Position numbers and translations under genes: made by a program. DNA of 51,013 nucleotides from Methyloversatilis sp. (GTDB lineage Bacteria; Pseudomonadota; Gammaproteobacteria; Burkholderiales; Rhodocyclaceae), in assembly GCA_016791045.1 (NCBI GenBank), contig JAEUNO010000041.1:1-51013 (forward strand), given 5' to 3'. Shown here one piece after another: positions 27,851-36,838 of the stretch (its first letter is position 1; each line of letters starts with the position of its first letter). A model generated the notes under the pieces. It saw nothing but the letters and a program-made list of their open reading frames with translations, was not told the DNA's origin and ran no database searches.

Positions 27851-27867
27851 ATGAGAATTGTTCTCAT
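27851..27867. promoter_or_regulatory. Fur-box-like palindrome
   Basis: ATGAGAA TTG TTCTCAT is a perfect 7-3-7 inverted repeat resembling Fur boxes of the AATGAGAATNATTCTCATT type. It lies directly before the AAAGGA ribosome binding site of the DUF2325 gene and about 130 bases upstream of the ferric-iron binding protein start. Confidence 0.7.
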
Positions 27868-27880
27868 AAAGGATGTGCGC

Positions 27881-28216
27881 ATGGATGCCGTACTCGTGGG
27901 CGCCGACCGGCTCGGAAACATTCCGGACGTGCTGGCTGAATTCGGATTGAAGATCGGCCATCACATCACCGGGCGCGAACCCAAGCACCAGCGCTCGGCG
28001 CCGCGCCTGCCGGGCGGTACCCAACTGGTCATCCTGTTCACCGATTTTCTCGGTCACAACGTGATGAAGGCATTCCGCGAAGCGGCGCGCGAGCAGGGGG
28101 TGCCTGTCGTGGCGTGCCGGCGGTCGGTGTGCGCGCTGAAGCAGGCGCTCGAGGGATGCGGGGCCGTGCGCTGCGCGCAATGCCCGAAGGCTCAGCGGAG
28201 TGCGGTTACGCCCTGA
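27881..28216 (+). CDS. DUF2325 domain protein, probably iron-regulated
   Basis: A 111-residue cytoplasmic protein of the DUF2325 family, whose function is not established. It shows the family pattern: AVLVGADRLGNIP at the N-terminus, VILFTDFLGHNVM in the middle, VPVVACRRSVCALKQAL, and two further cysteines in CGAVRCAQC near the end. The start at 27881 is chosen for AAAGGA eight bases upstream; an in-frame ATG at 27851 lies inside the Fur-box palindrome and is unlikely. Control by iron is inferred from that box. Its last 25 bp overlap the convergent NlpC/P60 gene. Confidence 0.8.
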   Translation: MDAVLVGADRLGNIPDVLAEFGLKIGHHITGREPKHQRSAPRLPGGTQLVILFTDFLGHNVMKAFREAAREQGVPVVACRRSVCALKQALEGCGAVRCAQCPKAQRSAVTP

Positions 28217-28761
28217 CTGTCTGCGTCGATGCGACGGGCGCCGTTGAAGCGTCGTGCCCAGTAGCGACCCGTCATGTCGTCGATGCGCACGCCGCCGCCG
28301 CGCGAATTGGCATGCATGAACTTGTCGTCACCCATGTAGATGCCGACGTGGGAAAATGTACGGCTGAGCGTGTTGAAAAACACCAGATCACCCGGCTGCA
28401 GGTCTTCGCGCCCGACGCGGGCACCGACGCGCGCCATTTCAACGGCAGTGCGCGGCAGCAGTACGCCCAGTGCATCGGAAAACACGTGGCGCACGAAACC
28501 GCTGCAGTCGAAACCGGTTTGCGGGTTGTTGCCGCCGAAGCGATAGCGGATGCCGAGCAGGGCAAAACCGCTGTCGAGCAGATCGGTGACCGCGCCCGCA
28601 GCGGCGGCGGCGTGTTCCGCCACCCTGTCACCGGACAGGTCGTCCAGCGAAAAGCCGGTCGGCGTCTGTTCGTCCGGTTCGGCACGTGCGGCGAGGGGAA
28701 GTGCGGCAGCCAGAGCCAGTGCGGCACAAAGGCATATCCGGGTCAGGGGTATTCGACGCAT
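28192..28761 (-). CDS. NlpC/P60 family peptidoglycan endopeptidase
   Basis: A 189-residue exported cysteine peptidase that should cut peptide stems of peptidoglycan. A signal peptide spans about 1-27 (ending LAARAEP). The catalytic set is complete: C86 in FDCSGFV, H138 in SHVGIYMG and H150 in FMHANS. There is no LysM or SH3 domain, only a linker of about 35 residues. The start at 28761 opens the signal peptide; the frame remains open to 29052. It converges on and overlaps the DUF2325 gene. Confidence 0.92.
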   Translation of the reverse strand: MRRIPLTRICLCAALALAAALPLAARAEPDEQTPTGFSLDDLSGDRVAEHAAAAAGAVTDLLDSGFALLGIRYRFGGNNPQTGFDCSGFVRHVFSDALGVLLPRTAVEMARVGARVGREDLQPGDLVFFNTLSRTFSHVGIYMGDDKFMHANSRGGGVRIDDMTGRYWARRFNGARRIDADSQGVTALR

Positions 28762-28939
28762 GGGTCGCGAATATACGCATGCACGCCGCCGCTGCCAAGC
28801 TTTGCGGCGTGCCGGCGTCCGGTCACGGGCTTCGACCGGAGGCGGACCGGCCCACGCGTGGCGCAAAACCTCGCCGCCGCGACGCCGGCTTCCCCTACAA
28901 TCATGCGTTCGATCCCATTGCAAGCCGGTTTCAGGGCCC

Positions 28940-30133
28940 ATGAGTGACCGCAATTCGAACGCTGACGTGATGTCGCCGGTGAAGGTGCCGCTGGTCAAAG
29001 TGCTTATCGTCGATGACTCGCGCATGGTGCGGGCATCCATCATCAAGCGCATCCGCGATCGCTTCGATTTTCGCGAAGAAGCCGATGGCGAAGCCGGCTG
29101 GCAGACGCTGCTGGTGGACGATTCGATCCAGGTCGTGTTGTCCGACCTGACGATGCCGAAGCTTGATGGCTACGGCCTGCTTGAACGCGTGCGTTCGTCG
29201 CGCGTGCAGCGCATCGCCGACATTCCGGTGATCATGATTTCCGGAGACGAAGACGACGCCGCACGCGAACGTGCACGCGAACTGGGCGCGACCGACTTCA
29301 TCACCAAGGGCATCGGCACGGTCGAACTGATTGCGCGCATCGAATCGGCCAGCCGCCTCAACAGCACGCGACGTCAGCTCGCCGACAGCCGCGAAGCGCT
29401 GGCCGCAGCGTCGCCGATCGACCCCGATTCCGGCATGGCGACGCCGCAGTACATGGAAATCCACGGCGCCCAGCTGCTGTCCGCGGCGGTTCGCCAGCGT
29501 GGCGAGGTCAGCGTGCTGATCGTCGGCATCGATAATTTCGGCGACATCGTGCGCAGCTTCGGCCGGCACGTGACCGACCTGATCATGCGCAAGCTGGCCA
29601 AGGTGCTGGCGACCAAGGTGCGGCGGGAAGACACCTTTTCGCAGATCGGCGAGGGCCAGTTCGCGATCATCACGCCGGACATCAGCCTGGCCAGCGCGGA
29701 ACAGTTCGCCAATCGCATGCGCACCGTGATCGCCGCGACCGCCATGCAGTACCGCGGCCAGACGCTGCGCATCAGCCTGAACATCGGTGTGGCGAACAGC
29801 CTGTCCGACAATGCCGACTCGGTGTCGCAGATGCTCGGGCTGGCGGTGGCGCGCGCCGACATGGCGCAGCGCGAGGGCGGCAACGCGGTGCGCAGCAGTG
29901 GCGGCGAGCCGCAGAAGTTCGCCTGGACAGCCGGCATCGTGAGTATCGAGCGCGCGCTGCTGCTGATCAAGTCCGGGGCGTCCGACGAGATCGATGCCCA
30001 GCTTCCGGCGCTGATCTACCGGCTGCTGCCGCTGCTCGAATTGATTGGCGTCAAATACGATTGCGACATTCCGCTCGACTGCTTGCGCGGGCATGCAAGC
30101 GAAGCCGATACTTCGATCGTTGATAAAAAATAA
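28940..30133 (+). CDS. response regulator with receiver and degenerate GGDEF domain
   Basis: A 397-residue cytoplasmic protein. The REC domain (about 18-140) has D25-D26, phospho-acceptor D69 (LSDLTMPKLDG) and K123, so it should be phosphorylated. The GGDEF-type domain (about 165-330) has a ruined active site, G237-E-G-Q-F241 instead of GGDEF. It still carries the inhibitory c-di-GMP site R228-R-E-D231, exactly five residues ahead as in active cyclases. This suggests a phosphorylation-dependent c-di-GMP receptor without synthesis, like PopA-type proteins. A helical tail of about 60 residues follows. The start at 28940 is the first Met before the REC domain; a longer open frame upstream is not credible. 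It ends 34 bp before prpE. Confidence 0.88.
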   Translation: MSDRNSNADVMSPVKVPLVKVLIVDDSRMVRASIIKRIRDRFDFREEADGEAGWQTLLVDDSIQVVLSDLTMPKLDGYGLLERVRSSRVQRIADIPVIMISGDEDDAARERARELGATDFITKGIGTVELIARIESASRLNSTRRQLADSREALAAASPIDPDSGMATPQYMEIHGAQLLSAAVRQRGEVSVLIVGIDNFGDIVRSFGRHVTDLIMRKLAKVLATKVRREDTFSQIGEGQFAIITPDISLASAEQFANRMRTVIAATAMQYRGQTLRISLNIGVANSLSDNADSVSQMLGLAVARADMAQREGGNAVRSSGGEPQKFAWTAGIVSIERALLLIKSGASDEIDAQLPALIYRLLPLLELIGVKYDCDIPLDCLRGHASEADTSIVDKK

Positions 30134-30167
30134 TATCTGCAGGACGGCGCAGGTCAGAGGAGGAAGC

Positions 30168-32057
30168 ATGTCAGCAAGTACCGATTTTCACGCGCGTTCA
30201 ATTTCCCAACGCGACACGTTCTGGGCCGAACAGGCCCGCCTGATCGACTGGCAGGAGGCCCCGCAGCAAACCTGCGACTTTTCCCGGCCACCTTTTGCAA
30301 AGTGGTTCGTCGGCGGCAGCACCAATCTCTGTCACAACGCGGTCGACCGCCATGCCGCGACGCGGCCCGACGCGGCGGCACTCATTTTCGTCTCGACCGA
30401 AACCGGTATCGAAAAGACTTACTCGTTCGCCGAACTGCAGCGCGAGGTCGAGCGCATGGCCGCGATGCTGCTGTCGCTCGGAGTCGCGCGCGGCGACCGG
30501 GTGCTGATCTACATGCCGATGATTGCCGAAGCGGCCTTCGCCATGCTCGCCTGCGCGCGCATCGGCGCCATCCACTCGGTGGTGTTCGGCGGCTTTGCAT
30601 CCGGCTCGCTGGCCACCCGCATCGACGACGCCAAGCCGAAGGTCATCGTGTCGGCCGAAGCCGGCATGCGCGGCGGCAAGGTCGTGCCGTACAAGCACCT
30701 GCTCGACGAAGCCTGTTCGCTGGCCGAATTCCCGCCGGCACGCGTGCTGATGGTGAACCGAGGACTGGAAAAGGATTTCCCGGTGGTGGTCGGACGCGAC
30801 GTCGATTACGCCACGCTGCGCACCCACCACATGAATGCGAAAGTGCCGTGCGTGTGGCTCGAATCGAGCGAGCCGTCGTACATCCTGTACACCTCCGGCA
30901 CCACCGGCAAGCCCAAGGGCGTGCAGCGCGATACCGGCGGCTATGCGGTCGCGCTGGCGGCATCGATGCAGCATATCTACTGCGGCCATCCCGGCGAAAC
31001 GATGTTCACGACGTCGGACATCGGCTGGGTGGTCGGCCACTCGTACATCATCTACGGCCCGCTGATCGCCGGCATGGCGACGCTGATGTACGAAGGCACG
31101 CCGCTGCGCCCCGACCCGGGCATCTGGTGGAGCCTGGTCGAGAAATACAAGGTATCGGTCATGTTCTCGGCGCCGACCGCCGCGCGCGTGCTGAAGAAGC
31201 AGGACCCGGCCTATCTGAAGAAGCACGACATTTCGTCGCTGCGCCACATCTTCCTGGCCGGCGAGCCGCTGGACGAGCCGACCCACGAGTGGCTGATGAG
31301 CGCGCTCGACAAGCCGGTCATCGACAACTACTGGCAGACCGAAACCGGCTGGCCCATCCTGTGCGAACTGCCGGGTGTCGAAAAGACGGCGATCCAGCTC
31401 GGTTCGCCCGGTCATCCGGTGTACGGCTACGACCTGCGCATCTTCCGCGAGGACGGTACCGAGTGCGGGCCGAACGAGAAGGGCATTGTCGGCATCGTGC
31501 CGCCGCTGCCGCCGGGCTGCCTGTCGACCATCTGGGGCGATGACGAGCGCTTCGTGCGCACCTACTTCTCGCTGTTCAAGTCGCCGCTGGTGTATTCGTC
31601 CTTCGACTGGGGCATCCGCGACGATGCCGGCTATCACAAGATACTCGGCCGCACCGACGACGTGATCAACGTCGCCGGCCACCGGCTCGGCACGCGCGAA
31701 ATCGAGGAGGCGATCCAGGCGCATGCCGGCGTGGCCGAAGTGGCCGTGGTCGGTGTGGCGGACAACCTGAAGGGCCAGTTGCCGATGGCGTTCGCCGTGG
31801 TCAAGGATGCCAGCCGGGTGGCCACGCCTGAAGGTCGCGCATCGATGGAAAAGGAAGTGATGCAGACGGTCGACAACCTGCTCGGCGCCATCGCACGGCC
31901 CGGCCGGGTGCTGTTCGTCAATGGCCTGCCGAAGACACGCTCGGGCAAGATGCTGCGCCGCTCGATCCAGGCCATCGCCGAAGGGCGCGACCCGGGTGAC
32001 CTGACCACGCTGGACGACCCGACCACGCTCGACCAGATCCGCCAGTCGCTCGGCTGA
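30168..32057 (+). CDS. prpE: propionate--CoA ligase PrpE
   Basis: Adenylate-forming enzyme of 629 residues that activates propionate to propionyl-CoA with ATP. The AMP-binding motif is YTSGTTGKPKGVQRD. TTSDIGWVVGHSYI and NYWQTETGWP are PrpE/Acs-type motifs, and the C-terminal K594 in TRSGKMLRR is the catalytic lysine that is commonly controlled by acetylation or propionylation. An excellent GAGGAGGA site lies just before the ATG at 30168. Length and motifs favour PrpE over acetyl-CoA synthetase (about 650 residues), but acetate or butyrate activity cannot be excluded. It fits with the CoA-transferase and phasins for propionate-to-PHA metabolism. Confidence 0.93.
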   Translation: MSASTDFHARSISQRDTFWAEQARLIDWQEAPQQTCDFSRPPFAKWFVGGSTNLCHNAVDRHAATRPDAAALIFVSTETGIEKTYSFAELQREVERMAAMLLSLGVARGDRVLIYMPMIAEAAFAMLACARIGAIHSVVFGGFASGSLATRIDDAKPKVIVSAEAGMRGGKVVPYKHLLDEACSLAEFPPARVLMVNRGLEKDFPVVVGRDVDYATLRTHHMNAKVPCVWLESSEPSYILYTSGTTGKPKGVQRDTGGYAVALAASMQHIYCGHPGETMFTTSDIGWVVGHSYIIYGPLIAGMATLMYEGTPLRPDPGIWWSLVEKYKVSVMFSAPTAARVLKKQDPAYLKKHDISSLRHIFLAGEPLDEPTHEWLMSALDKPVIDNYWQTETGWPILCELPGVEKTAIQLGSPGHPVYGYDLRIFREDGTECGPNEKGIVGIVPPLPPGCLSTIWGDDERFVRTYFSLFKSPLVYSSFDWGIRDDAGYHKILGRTDDVINVAGHRLGTREIEEAIQAHAGVAEVAVVGVADNLKGQLPMAFAVVKDASRVATPEGRASMEKEVMQTVDNLLGAIARPGRVLFVNGLPKTRSGKMLRRSIQAIAEGRDPGDLTTLDDPTTLDQIRQSLG

Positions 32058-32082
32058 GCCACTGACCGCCGACGCGTACGCG

Positions 32083-32646
32083 TCAGCCCGGCATGCCGCT
32101 GATGCGGCTCATCAGCGCGGCGGCGTTATGCACGTCGTAGCGCTGCATCAGCTGGGCGCGGATCTTCTCCACGGTGCGCGGACTGATGCCCAGTTCGCGC
32201 GCGCATTCCTTCGAGGTCAGGCCGCGTGTCATCGCCGACAGCACTTCGCGCTGGCGCAGGCTCAGCGTGTCCACGGTGCCGCTGACGCGCAGCGGTTCGA
32301 ACAGCCAGCTCGCGCGCCGGTACGGGTCGCTGCGGTCGAGCGCATTGCCCAGCACGCGGAACCAGCGCAGCCCGCCGTCGCGCAGCCGCATCAGTCGCTC
32401 GTCTTCATACGTCCCCGATTCGAACAGCGCCTGCCAGCCGCGCTCGCCGACCCGCTCGAATTCGCTGGTCGTCGGGTACAGCACGGCCATGCTCTGGCCG
32501 ATCAGCGCCGTGCGCGGATAGCCGAAACTGGCGGCGAAGCGGTCGTTGCACCACTCGATGCGGCGCTGCGAGGTCAGCACCATACCCAGCGGACAGAGGT
32601 CGGCCGCCTGGTCGGTGGCGGTGGAATCGGGCATCAATGAAGACAT
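32083..32646 (-). CDS. PAS-LuxR family transcription regulator
   Basis: A 187-residue cytoplasmic regulator. An N-terminal PAS-like domain (about 18-115, with the WCNDRFAASFGYPRTALIGQS pattern) is followed by a LuxR/GerE helix-turn-helix at about 130-180 (LSLRQREVLSAMTRGLTSKE ... SPRTVEKIRAQLM). There is no receiver domain. The start is at 32646; an internal ATG at 32634 is possible. It is divergent from the thiolase/acyl-CoA-ligase pair across 150 bp, so it is the obvious candidate to control them, perhaps in response to a small ligand bound by PAS. It is convergent with prpE, only 25 bp apart, where a perfect 14-bp palindrome (GACGCGTACGCGTC, 32071-32084) covers its stop codon. Confidence 0.85.
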   Translation of the reverse strand: MSSLMPDSTATDQAADLCPLGMVLTSQRRIEWCNDRFAASFGYPRTALIGQSMAVLYPTTSEFERVGERGWQALFESGTYEDERLMRLRDGGLRWFRVLGNALDRSDPYRRASWLFEPLRVSGTVDTLSLRQREVLSAMTRGLTSKECARELGISPRTVEKIRAQLMQRYDVHNAAALMSRISGMPG

Positions 32647-32796
32647 ATCGGGCTCGGCAGGGCGTAGTTCTGCGACTGGCGGAGGTGTACGGGCGCGCCT
32701 AATGTATACCCGATCCGCCGGCCGCCCAATGGGGCCGGTTTTCGCCACCGAATTTCGCCACAGAAGGCCGCCCTGCGCGGCCGCGGGAGACAGTCC

Positions 32797-33960
32797 ATGA
32801 TCGATCTGACCGGTTTTGCCCACACGCCGTTTGCCCGGCGCCCCGACGCAGATGTCGAAACCCTGATGGCGGAAGTCGCCGCCGAGGCGATTGCCGACGC
32901 CGGTCTCGAACCGGCCGACATCGACGCCGTGGTGGTCGGCCACTTCGGCGTCGGCATGGTGAAGCAGGGTTTCGTGGCCGGTCTGTCGGCCAATCTGCTG
33001 CCCGGCCTGCGCATGACGCCGGCGGTGCGGGTCGAGAACGCCTGCGCCAGTGGCAGCGCCGCGGTGCATCAGGGCGCGCTCGCCATCCGTGCCGGCACCG
33101 CCCGGCGCGTGCTGGTGATCGGCGTCGAGGTGATGTCGCAGCTGTCCACCCGCGACGTCGGCAACGCGCTGCTGCGCGCGTCCTACTACAAGGACGAGGC
33201 TGAAACGCCGGCCGGATTCGCCGGCATGTTCGGCGTCATCGCCGACCGCTATGCCGAACGCTTCGGCGATCCGCGCGACGCGATGGCGCGCATCGCGTCG
33301 AAGAATCACGACAACGCGGCGCACAACCCGCTGGCGCAGTACCGAAATCCGCTCAGCGTCGAATTCTGCGCGACCGAATCGGAAAAGAATCCGCGTGTTG
33401 TCGGCCGCCTGCTGCGCACCGACTGTTCGCCGATTTCCGATGGCGCGGCGGCCATCGTGCTGTGCGACAGCGACGCGCACGACGGCAGCCGGCCCTTCGT
33501 GCGCCTGCGCGCCACGGCGCAGGCCAACGACATCATGCCGACGTCGCAGCGCGACATGAGCGAACTGGCCGGCGCGCGCGTCGCCTGGCAGCGCCTGCTC
33601 GATTCGGCAAAGCTCACGCTCGATGACCTCGACAGCGTGGAAGTGCATGACTGCTTCACCATCGCCGAACTGATGATGTACGAAGCCATCGGCCTGACGC
33701 CGCCCGGCGGCGGTCACCGCGCGCTGGAAGAGGGCTGGGTGCATGCCGGCGGCAAGCTGCCGGTCAATCTGTCCGGCGGCCTTAAAACCAAGGGCCACCC
33801 GATCGGCGCCACCGGCGTATCGATGCATGTCATCAGCGCGTGGATGCTGCTCGGCCGCTTCCGCGCCGACGTCTTGCCGGACGCGCGCTTCGCCGGCATC
33901 CTCAACATGGGGGGCGCCAGCGTGGCCAACTACGGTTCCATTCTCGAACGCGTGCGGTAA
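32797..33960 (+). CDS. thiolase family protein (SCP2-type acetyl-CoA acyltransferase)
   Basis: A 387-residue thiolase-fold protein. The nucleophilic cysteine is C83 in ENACASGSAA. The HDCF motif (H284) and GGLKTKGHPIGATG (H334) supply the other catalytic residues, and a late GGASVANYG replaces the CxGGG of classical biosynthetic thiolases. This layout is that of SCP2/SCP-x-like thiolases, which cleave or use branched or unusual 3-ketoacyl-CoAs. The start at 32797 has GGGAGA upstream. The acyl-CoA ligase follows 52 bp later with a strong GAGAGAG site, so the pair probably activates and then degrades an unusual carboxylic acid. Confidence 0.88.
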   Translation: MIDLTGFAHTPFARRPDADVETLMAEVAAEAIADAGLEPADIDAVVVGHFGVGMVKQGFVAGLSANLLPGLRMTPAVRVENACASGSAAVHQGALAIRAGTARRVLVIGVEVMSQLSTRDVGNALLRASYYKDEAETPAGFAGMFGVIADRYAERFGDPRDAMARIASKNHDNAAHNPLAQYRNPLSVEFCATESEKNPRVVGRLLRTDCSPISDGAAAIVLCDSDAHDGSRPFVRLRATAQANDIMPTSQRDMSELAGARVAWQRLLDSAKLTLDDLDSVEVHDCFTIAELMMYEAIGLTPPGGGHRALEEGWVHAGGKLPVNLSGGLKTKGHPIGATGVSMHVISAWMLLGRFRADVLPDARFAGILNMGGASVANYGSILERVR

Positions 33961-34012
33961 GCGGTCCGGTCGGGCAGCCCATAAAACCAAGATCAACGGA
34001 GAGAGAGCACCC

Positions 34013-35527
34013 ATGAACATCGCACTGTGGCTTCAGCGTACCGCGCAGCAATACCCCGATCGTCCCGCCATCGCCCTCGGTCGCGAGGTGCTGTGGAACT
34101 ACCGCGGATTCGCAGAGAGCGCAGCGCGCTTCGCGACCTGGCTGCGTGCGCAGGGTGTCGCGCCGGGCGACCGGGTGGCGCTGTTCATGTACAACACGCC
34201 TGACTACCTGCCGCTGATGTGGGGCGCCTGGTGGGCCGGCGTGGCCGTGGTGCCGATCAATGCCAAGCTGCATGCCAAGGAAGCCGCCTTCATCTGCAGC
34301 CACAGCGGTTCGAAGATCGTGTTCTGCGGCGCCGATGCGCGCGACGAGCTCGAGGTCGTGCTGCGCGATGGCGGCAATGCGGTGCCGGTGCTGTCGTCGT
34401 TCGGATTCCTGCGCGATGCGTCCATCGCACCGTCGGCCATCGAGCCGCGCGGCGACACCGATCCGGTGTGGCTGTTCTATACCAGCGGCACGACCGGCCG
34501 GCCCAAGGGCGTGAACCTGTCGCTGCGCCAGCTGCGCTGGACCTGCATGGGCTATCTGTCCAGCGTGCAGGCGCTGGCACCGGGCGACGTGGCGCTGCAT
34601 CCGGCGCCGATGTCCCATGGCGGCGGCCTGTTCCACCTGCCTTACGTCATGCAGGCCGGCATCAATGTGGTGCCCGAATCGGGTGGCTTCGACGCGCAGG
34701 AATGCTTCGATCTCGCCGCCCACTGGACGGAAGCGTCCTTCTTCGCCGCGCCGACCATGGTGCGCCGCCTGATCGACGTGGTGAAGAAGACCGGCCAGCG
34801 TCCGACCGGCCTGGCCACCATCTGCTACGGCGGCGGCCCGATGTATCTGGCCGACCTGGAAGAGGCACTGGAACTGATCGGCCCGCACTTCGCGCAGATC
34901 TACGGTCAGGGCGAGTGCCCGATGATGATCACCGTGATGCCGCGCGCACTGATCAACGACCCGACGCAGCCGCGCTACCGCGAGCGCCTGGCGTCGGTCG
35001 GCTTCGCGCAGTCCATGGTCGAAGTGGCGGTGGTCGATGCGCAGGGCAAGGACGTGCCGACCGGCGAAACCGGCGAGATCCGCGTGCGCGGCGAAGCGGT
35101 CATGAATGGCTACTGGGACAACCCGGAAGCGACCGCCGCCTCCATCGTCGACGGCTGGCTGTACACCGGCGACGTCGGCCGGCTCGACGAAGACGGCTTC
35201 CTGACGCTGCTTGACCGCAGCAAGGACCTGATCATCAGCGGCGGCAGCAACATCTATCCGCGCGAGGTCGAAGAAGCGCTGCTGACCCACGAATCGGTGG
35301 CCGAAGTGGCGGTGATCGGTCGCCCCGACCCGGAATGGGGTGAGGTGGTGATTGCCTTCGTCGTCACCCGCCAGCCGATGACCGCGGCCGAACTGGACGC
35401 GCACTGCCTGACCGAAATCGCGCGTTTCAAGCGGCCCAAGCACTATCGCTTCGTCGATGAACTGCCGAAGAACAACTACGGCAAGGTGCTGAAGACGGCG
35501 CTGCGCGAGATGGATGCACAGTCGTAA
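34013..35527 (+). CDS. acyl-CoA synthetase (AMP-forming, class I)
   Basis: A 504-residue adenylate-forming ligase. The P-loop-like motif is FYTSGTTGRPKGVNLS. YGQGECPMMI is the adenine-site region, GWLYTGDVGRLDEDGFL the hinge region, and the catalytic lysine lies in PKNNYGKVLK. It joins a carboxylic acid to CoA through an acyl-AMP. The substrate cannot be told from sequence; the family includes fatty, aromatic and alicyclic acid ligases. GAGAGAG precedes the ATG. It is co-directional with the thiolase gene upstream. Confidence 0.9.
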   Translation: MNIALWLQRTAQQYPDRPAIALGREVLWNYRGFAESAARFATWLRAQGVAPGDRVALFMYNTPDYLPLMWGAWWAGVAVVPINAKLHAKEAAFICSHSGSKIVFCGADARDELEVVLRDGGNAVPVLSSFGFLRDASIAPSAIEPRGDTDPVWLFYTSGTTGRPKGVNLSLRQLRWTCMGYLSSVQALAPGDVALHPAPMSHGGGLFHLPYVMQAGINVVPESGGFDAQECFDLAAHWTEASFFAAPTMVRRLIDVVKKTGQRPTGLATICYGGGPMYLADLEEALELIGPHFAQIYGQGECPMMITVMPRALINDPTQPRYRERLASVGFAQSMVEVAVVDAQGKDVPTGETGEIRVRGEAVMNGYWDNPEATAASIVDGWLYTGDVGRLDEDGFLTLLDRSKDLIISGGSNIYPREVEEALLTHESVAEVAVIGRPDPEWGEVVIAFVVTRQPMTAAELDAHCLTEIARFKRPKHYRFVDELPKNNYGKVLKTALREMDAQS

Positions 35528-35605
35528 CGGCCACCGGCAGGGACGACGCGTCGCAAGGACGCGCAGGGACGGATCGTCCGGAGCTCAGGCCGGCTGTCCG
35601 GAGTC

Positions 35606-35638
35606 CTGACGCGCCGCCCGCGCGGCGGCGTGCGTCAG
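35606..35638. terminator. GC-rich hairpin at convergent gene ends (weak terminator)
   Basis: CTGACGCGCCGCC pairs with GGCGGCGTGCGTCAG over most of its length around a short loop, at the 3' end of the lytic transglycosylase gene and 80 bp after the acyl-CoA ligase. There is no T run, so termination here is only possible. Confidence 0.4.
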
Positions 35639-36228
35639 CGCAGCGACCGGTAGTGGTCGAGCACCTTCGGCACGTAACGCAGGGTTTCCGCGAACGGCGG
35701 CACCCGGCGGCCGTGCCGCTCGACCGCGCCTTCGCCGGCGTTGTAGGCGGCCAGTGCCAGTTCGAGCTGATTGTCGAAGCGCGCCATCAGGTCGCGCAGG
35801 TAGAGCGCGCCGCCGAGCAGGTTCTGGTCCGGATCGAAGCGGTCGGTCACGCCGTAGCGGCGTGCCGTGTCCGGCATCAGCTGCATCAATCCGGCCGCAC
35901 CCTTGGGTGACACGGCCTTCGGGTTGTAGGCCGATTCGACTGCAATCACCGCATTGAGCAGCCCGGCTTCGACGCCGGTACGGCCCGCCACGCGCGCAAT
36001 GCGCTGTTGGTGCGCCGCAGCAGCCGCGGACCGCCCGACCGTCCGGCCGACGCTTGCCGGGGCACCTGCCGAACGCGACTCCAGCAGCAGTTCATAGCCG
36101 TCGCCGACCGGCGTATCGGTGAGATGCAGCGTGCCCTCACCATCTTCGCGCGCGTAAATGTCCGCCTGTGCCGGCGCGGCACTCAGCAGACAGCACAGCG
36201 AGAGGATCAGTTTGGTCGGTCGATTCAT
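35635..36228 (-). CDS. lytic transglycosylase (SLT domain)
   Basis: A 197-residue periplasmic peptidoglycan-cleaving enzyme. A signal peptide ([22 protein letters not shown]) is followed by a short DUF4124-like segment ([17 protein letters not shown]) and an SLT domain from about residue 85: catalytic Glu in [29 protein letters not shown] and the AYNAGEGAV motif. The start at 36228 opens the signal peptide. It is divergent from the gspG operon by about 120 bp; a transglycosylase next to a secretion or pilus operon could open the wall for its assembly, but this is only an inference from position. Confidence 0.92.
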   Translation of the reverse strand: MNRPTKLILSLCCLLSAAPAQADIYAREDGEGTLHLTDTPVGDGYELLLESRSAGAPASVGRTVGRSAAAAAHQQRIARVAGRTGVEAGLLNAVIAVESAYNPKAVSPKGAAGLMQLMPDTARRYGVTDRFDPDQNLLGGALYLRDLMARFDNQLELALAAYNAGEGAVERHGRRVPPFAETLRYVPKVLDHYRSLR

Positions 36229-36351
36229 CTGAAGGAAACACACGCCCGGTAAAGTGTCGAGTATTGCAATCTTGCTGCCGCAAGGTTTCGCTCATGTTGC
36301 ACTGCCCGCAAACGCTTGCTGCCGCATGGCCGGCACAGCTAGACTAAGTCA

Positions 36352-36837
36352 ATGATGACACGTAACGAATTCCCGGACAGACCCGTTCCCGGCTCCATGC
36401 AAGACGCGGTTCGAGGTGCCACTCCCGGCCGCGCGGTGCAACGCGGCTTCACCCTGCTCGAACTGCTGGTCGTGATGGTCATCATCGGTCTGCTGGCCGG
36501 TTATGTCGGTCCGCGCTACTTCAGCCAGATCGGCAAATCCGAAGTGAAGGCGGCGCGCGCCCAGATGGATGCGCTTGAAAAGTCGCTCGACCAGTACAGA
36601 CTGGATAACGGCCGCTACCCGACGACGGAAGAGGGCCTGAAGGCGCTGGTCGAACGCCCGGCCACGGCGCCCAAGTGGGGCGGCCCCTATCTGAAGAAGG
36701 CGGTGCCGCCGGATCCGTGGGACCGCCCGTACATCTATCGCGCGCCGGGCGAACACGGCGAATACGATCTCAGCTCGCTGGGCAAGGACGGTCAACCGGG
36801 CGGCAGCGACGAAGCCGCCGACATCACGAACTGGTGA
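36352..36837 (+). CDS. gspG: major pseudopilin GspG
   Basis: A 161-residue type IV pilin-like protein, the major pseudopilin of a type II secretion-type machine. The prepilin peptidase site is QRG-FTLLELLVVMVIIG, with Glu at +5 of the mature chain. The GspG core signatures NGRYPTTEEGLKALVERP and PPDPWDRPYIYRAPGEHGEYDLSSLG (calcium-binding loop region) are clear. The leader is long (about 32 residues) from the ATG at 36352; ATGs at 36355 and 36397 are alternatives, and none has a good ribosome binding site. First gene of an eight-gene run with minimal gaps; the next gene follows after one base. Confidence 0.93.
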   Translation: MMTRNEFPDRPVPGSMQDAVRGATPGRAVQRGFTLLELLVVMVIIGLLAGYVGPRYFSQIGKSEVKAARAQMDALEKSLDQYRLDNGRYPTTEEGLKALVERPATAPKWGGPYLKKAVPPDPWDRPYIYRAPGEHGEYDLSSLGKDGQPGGSDEAADITNW

Positions 36838-36838
36838 C

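Noticed and set aside
32071-32084. Perfect 14-bp palindrome GACGCGTACGCGTC at convergent gene ends
   Set aside because: It lacks a loop and T run for a terminator and overlaps a stop codon; it is made of two ACGCGT words and could arise by chance in GC-rich DNA.
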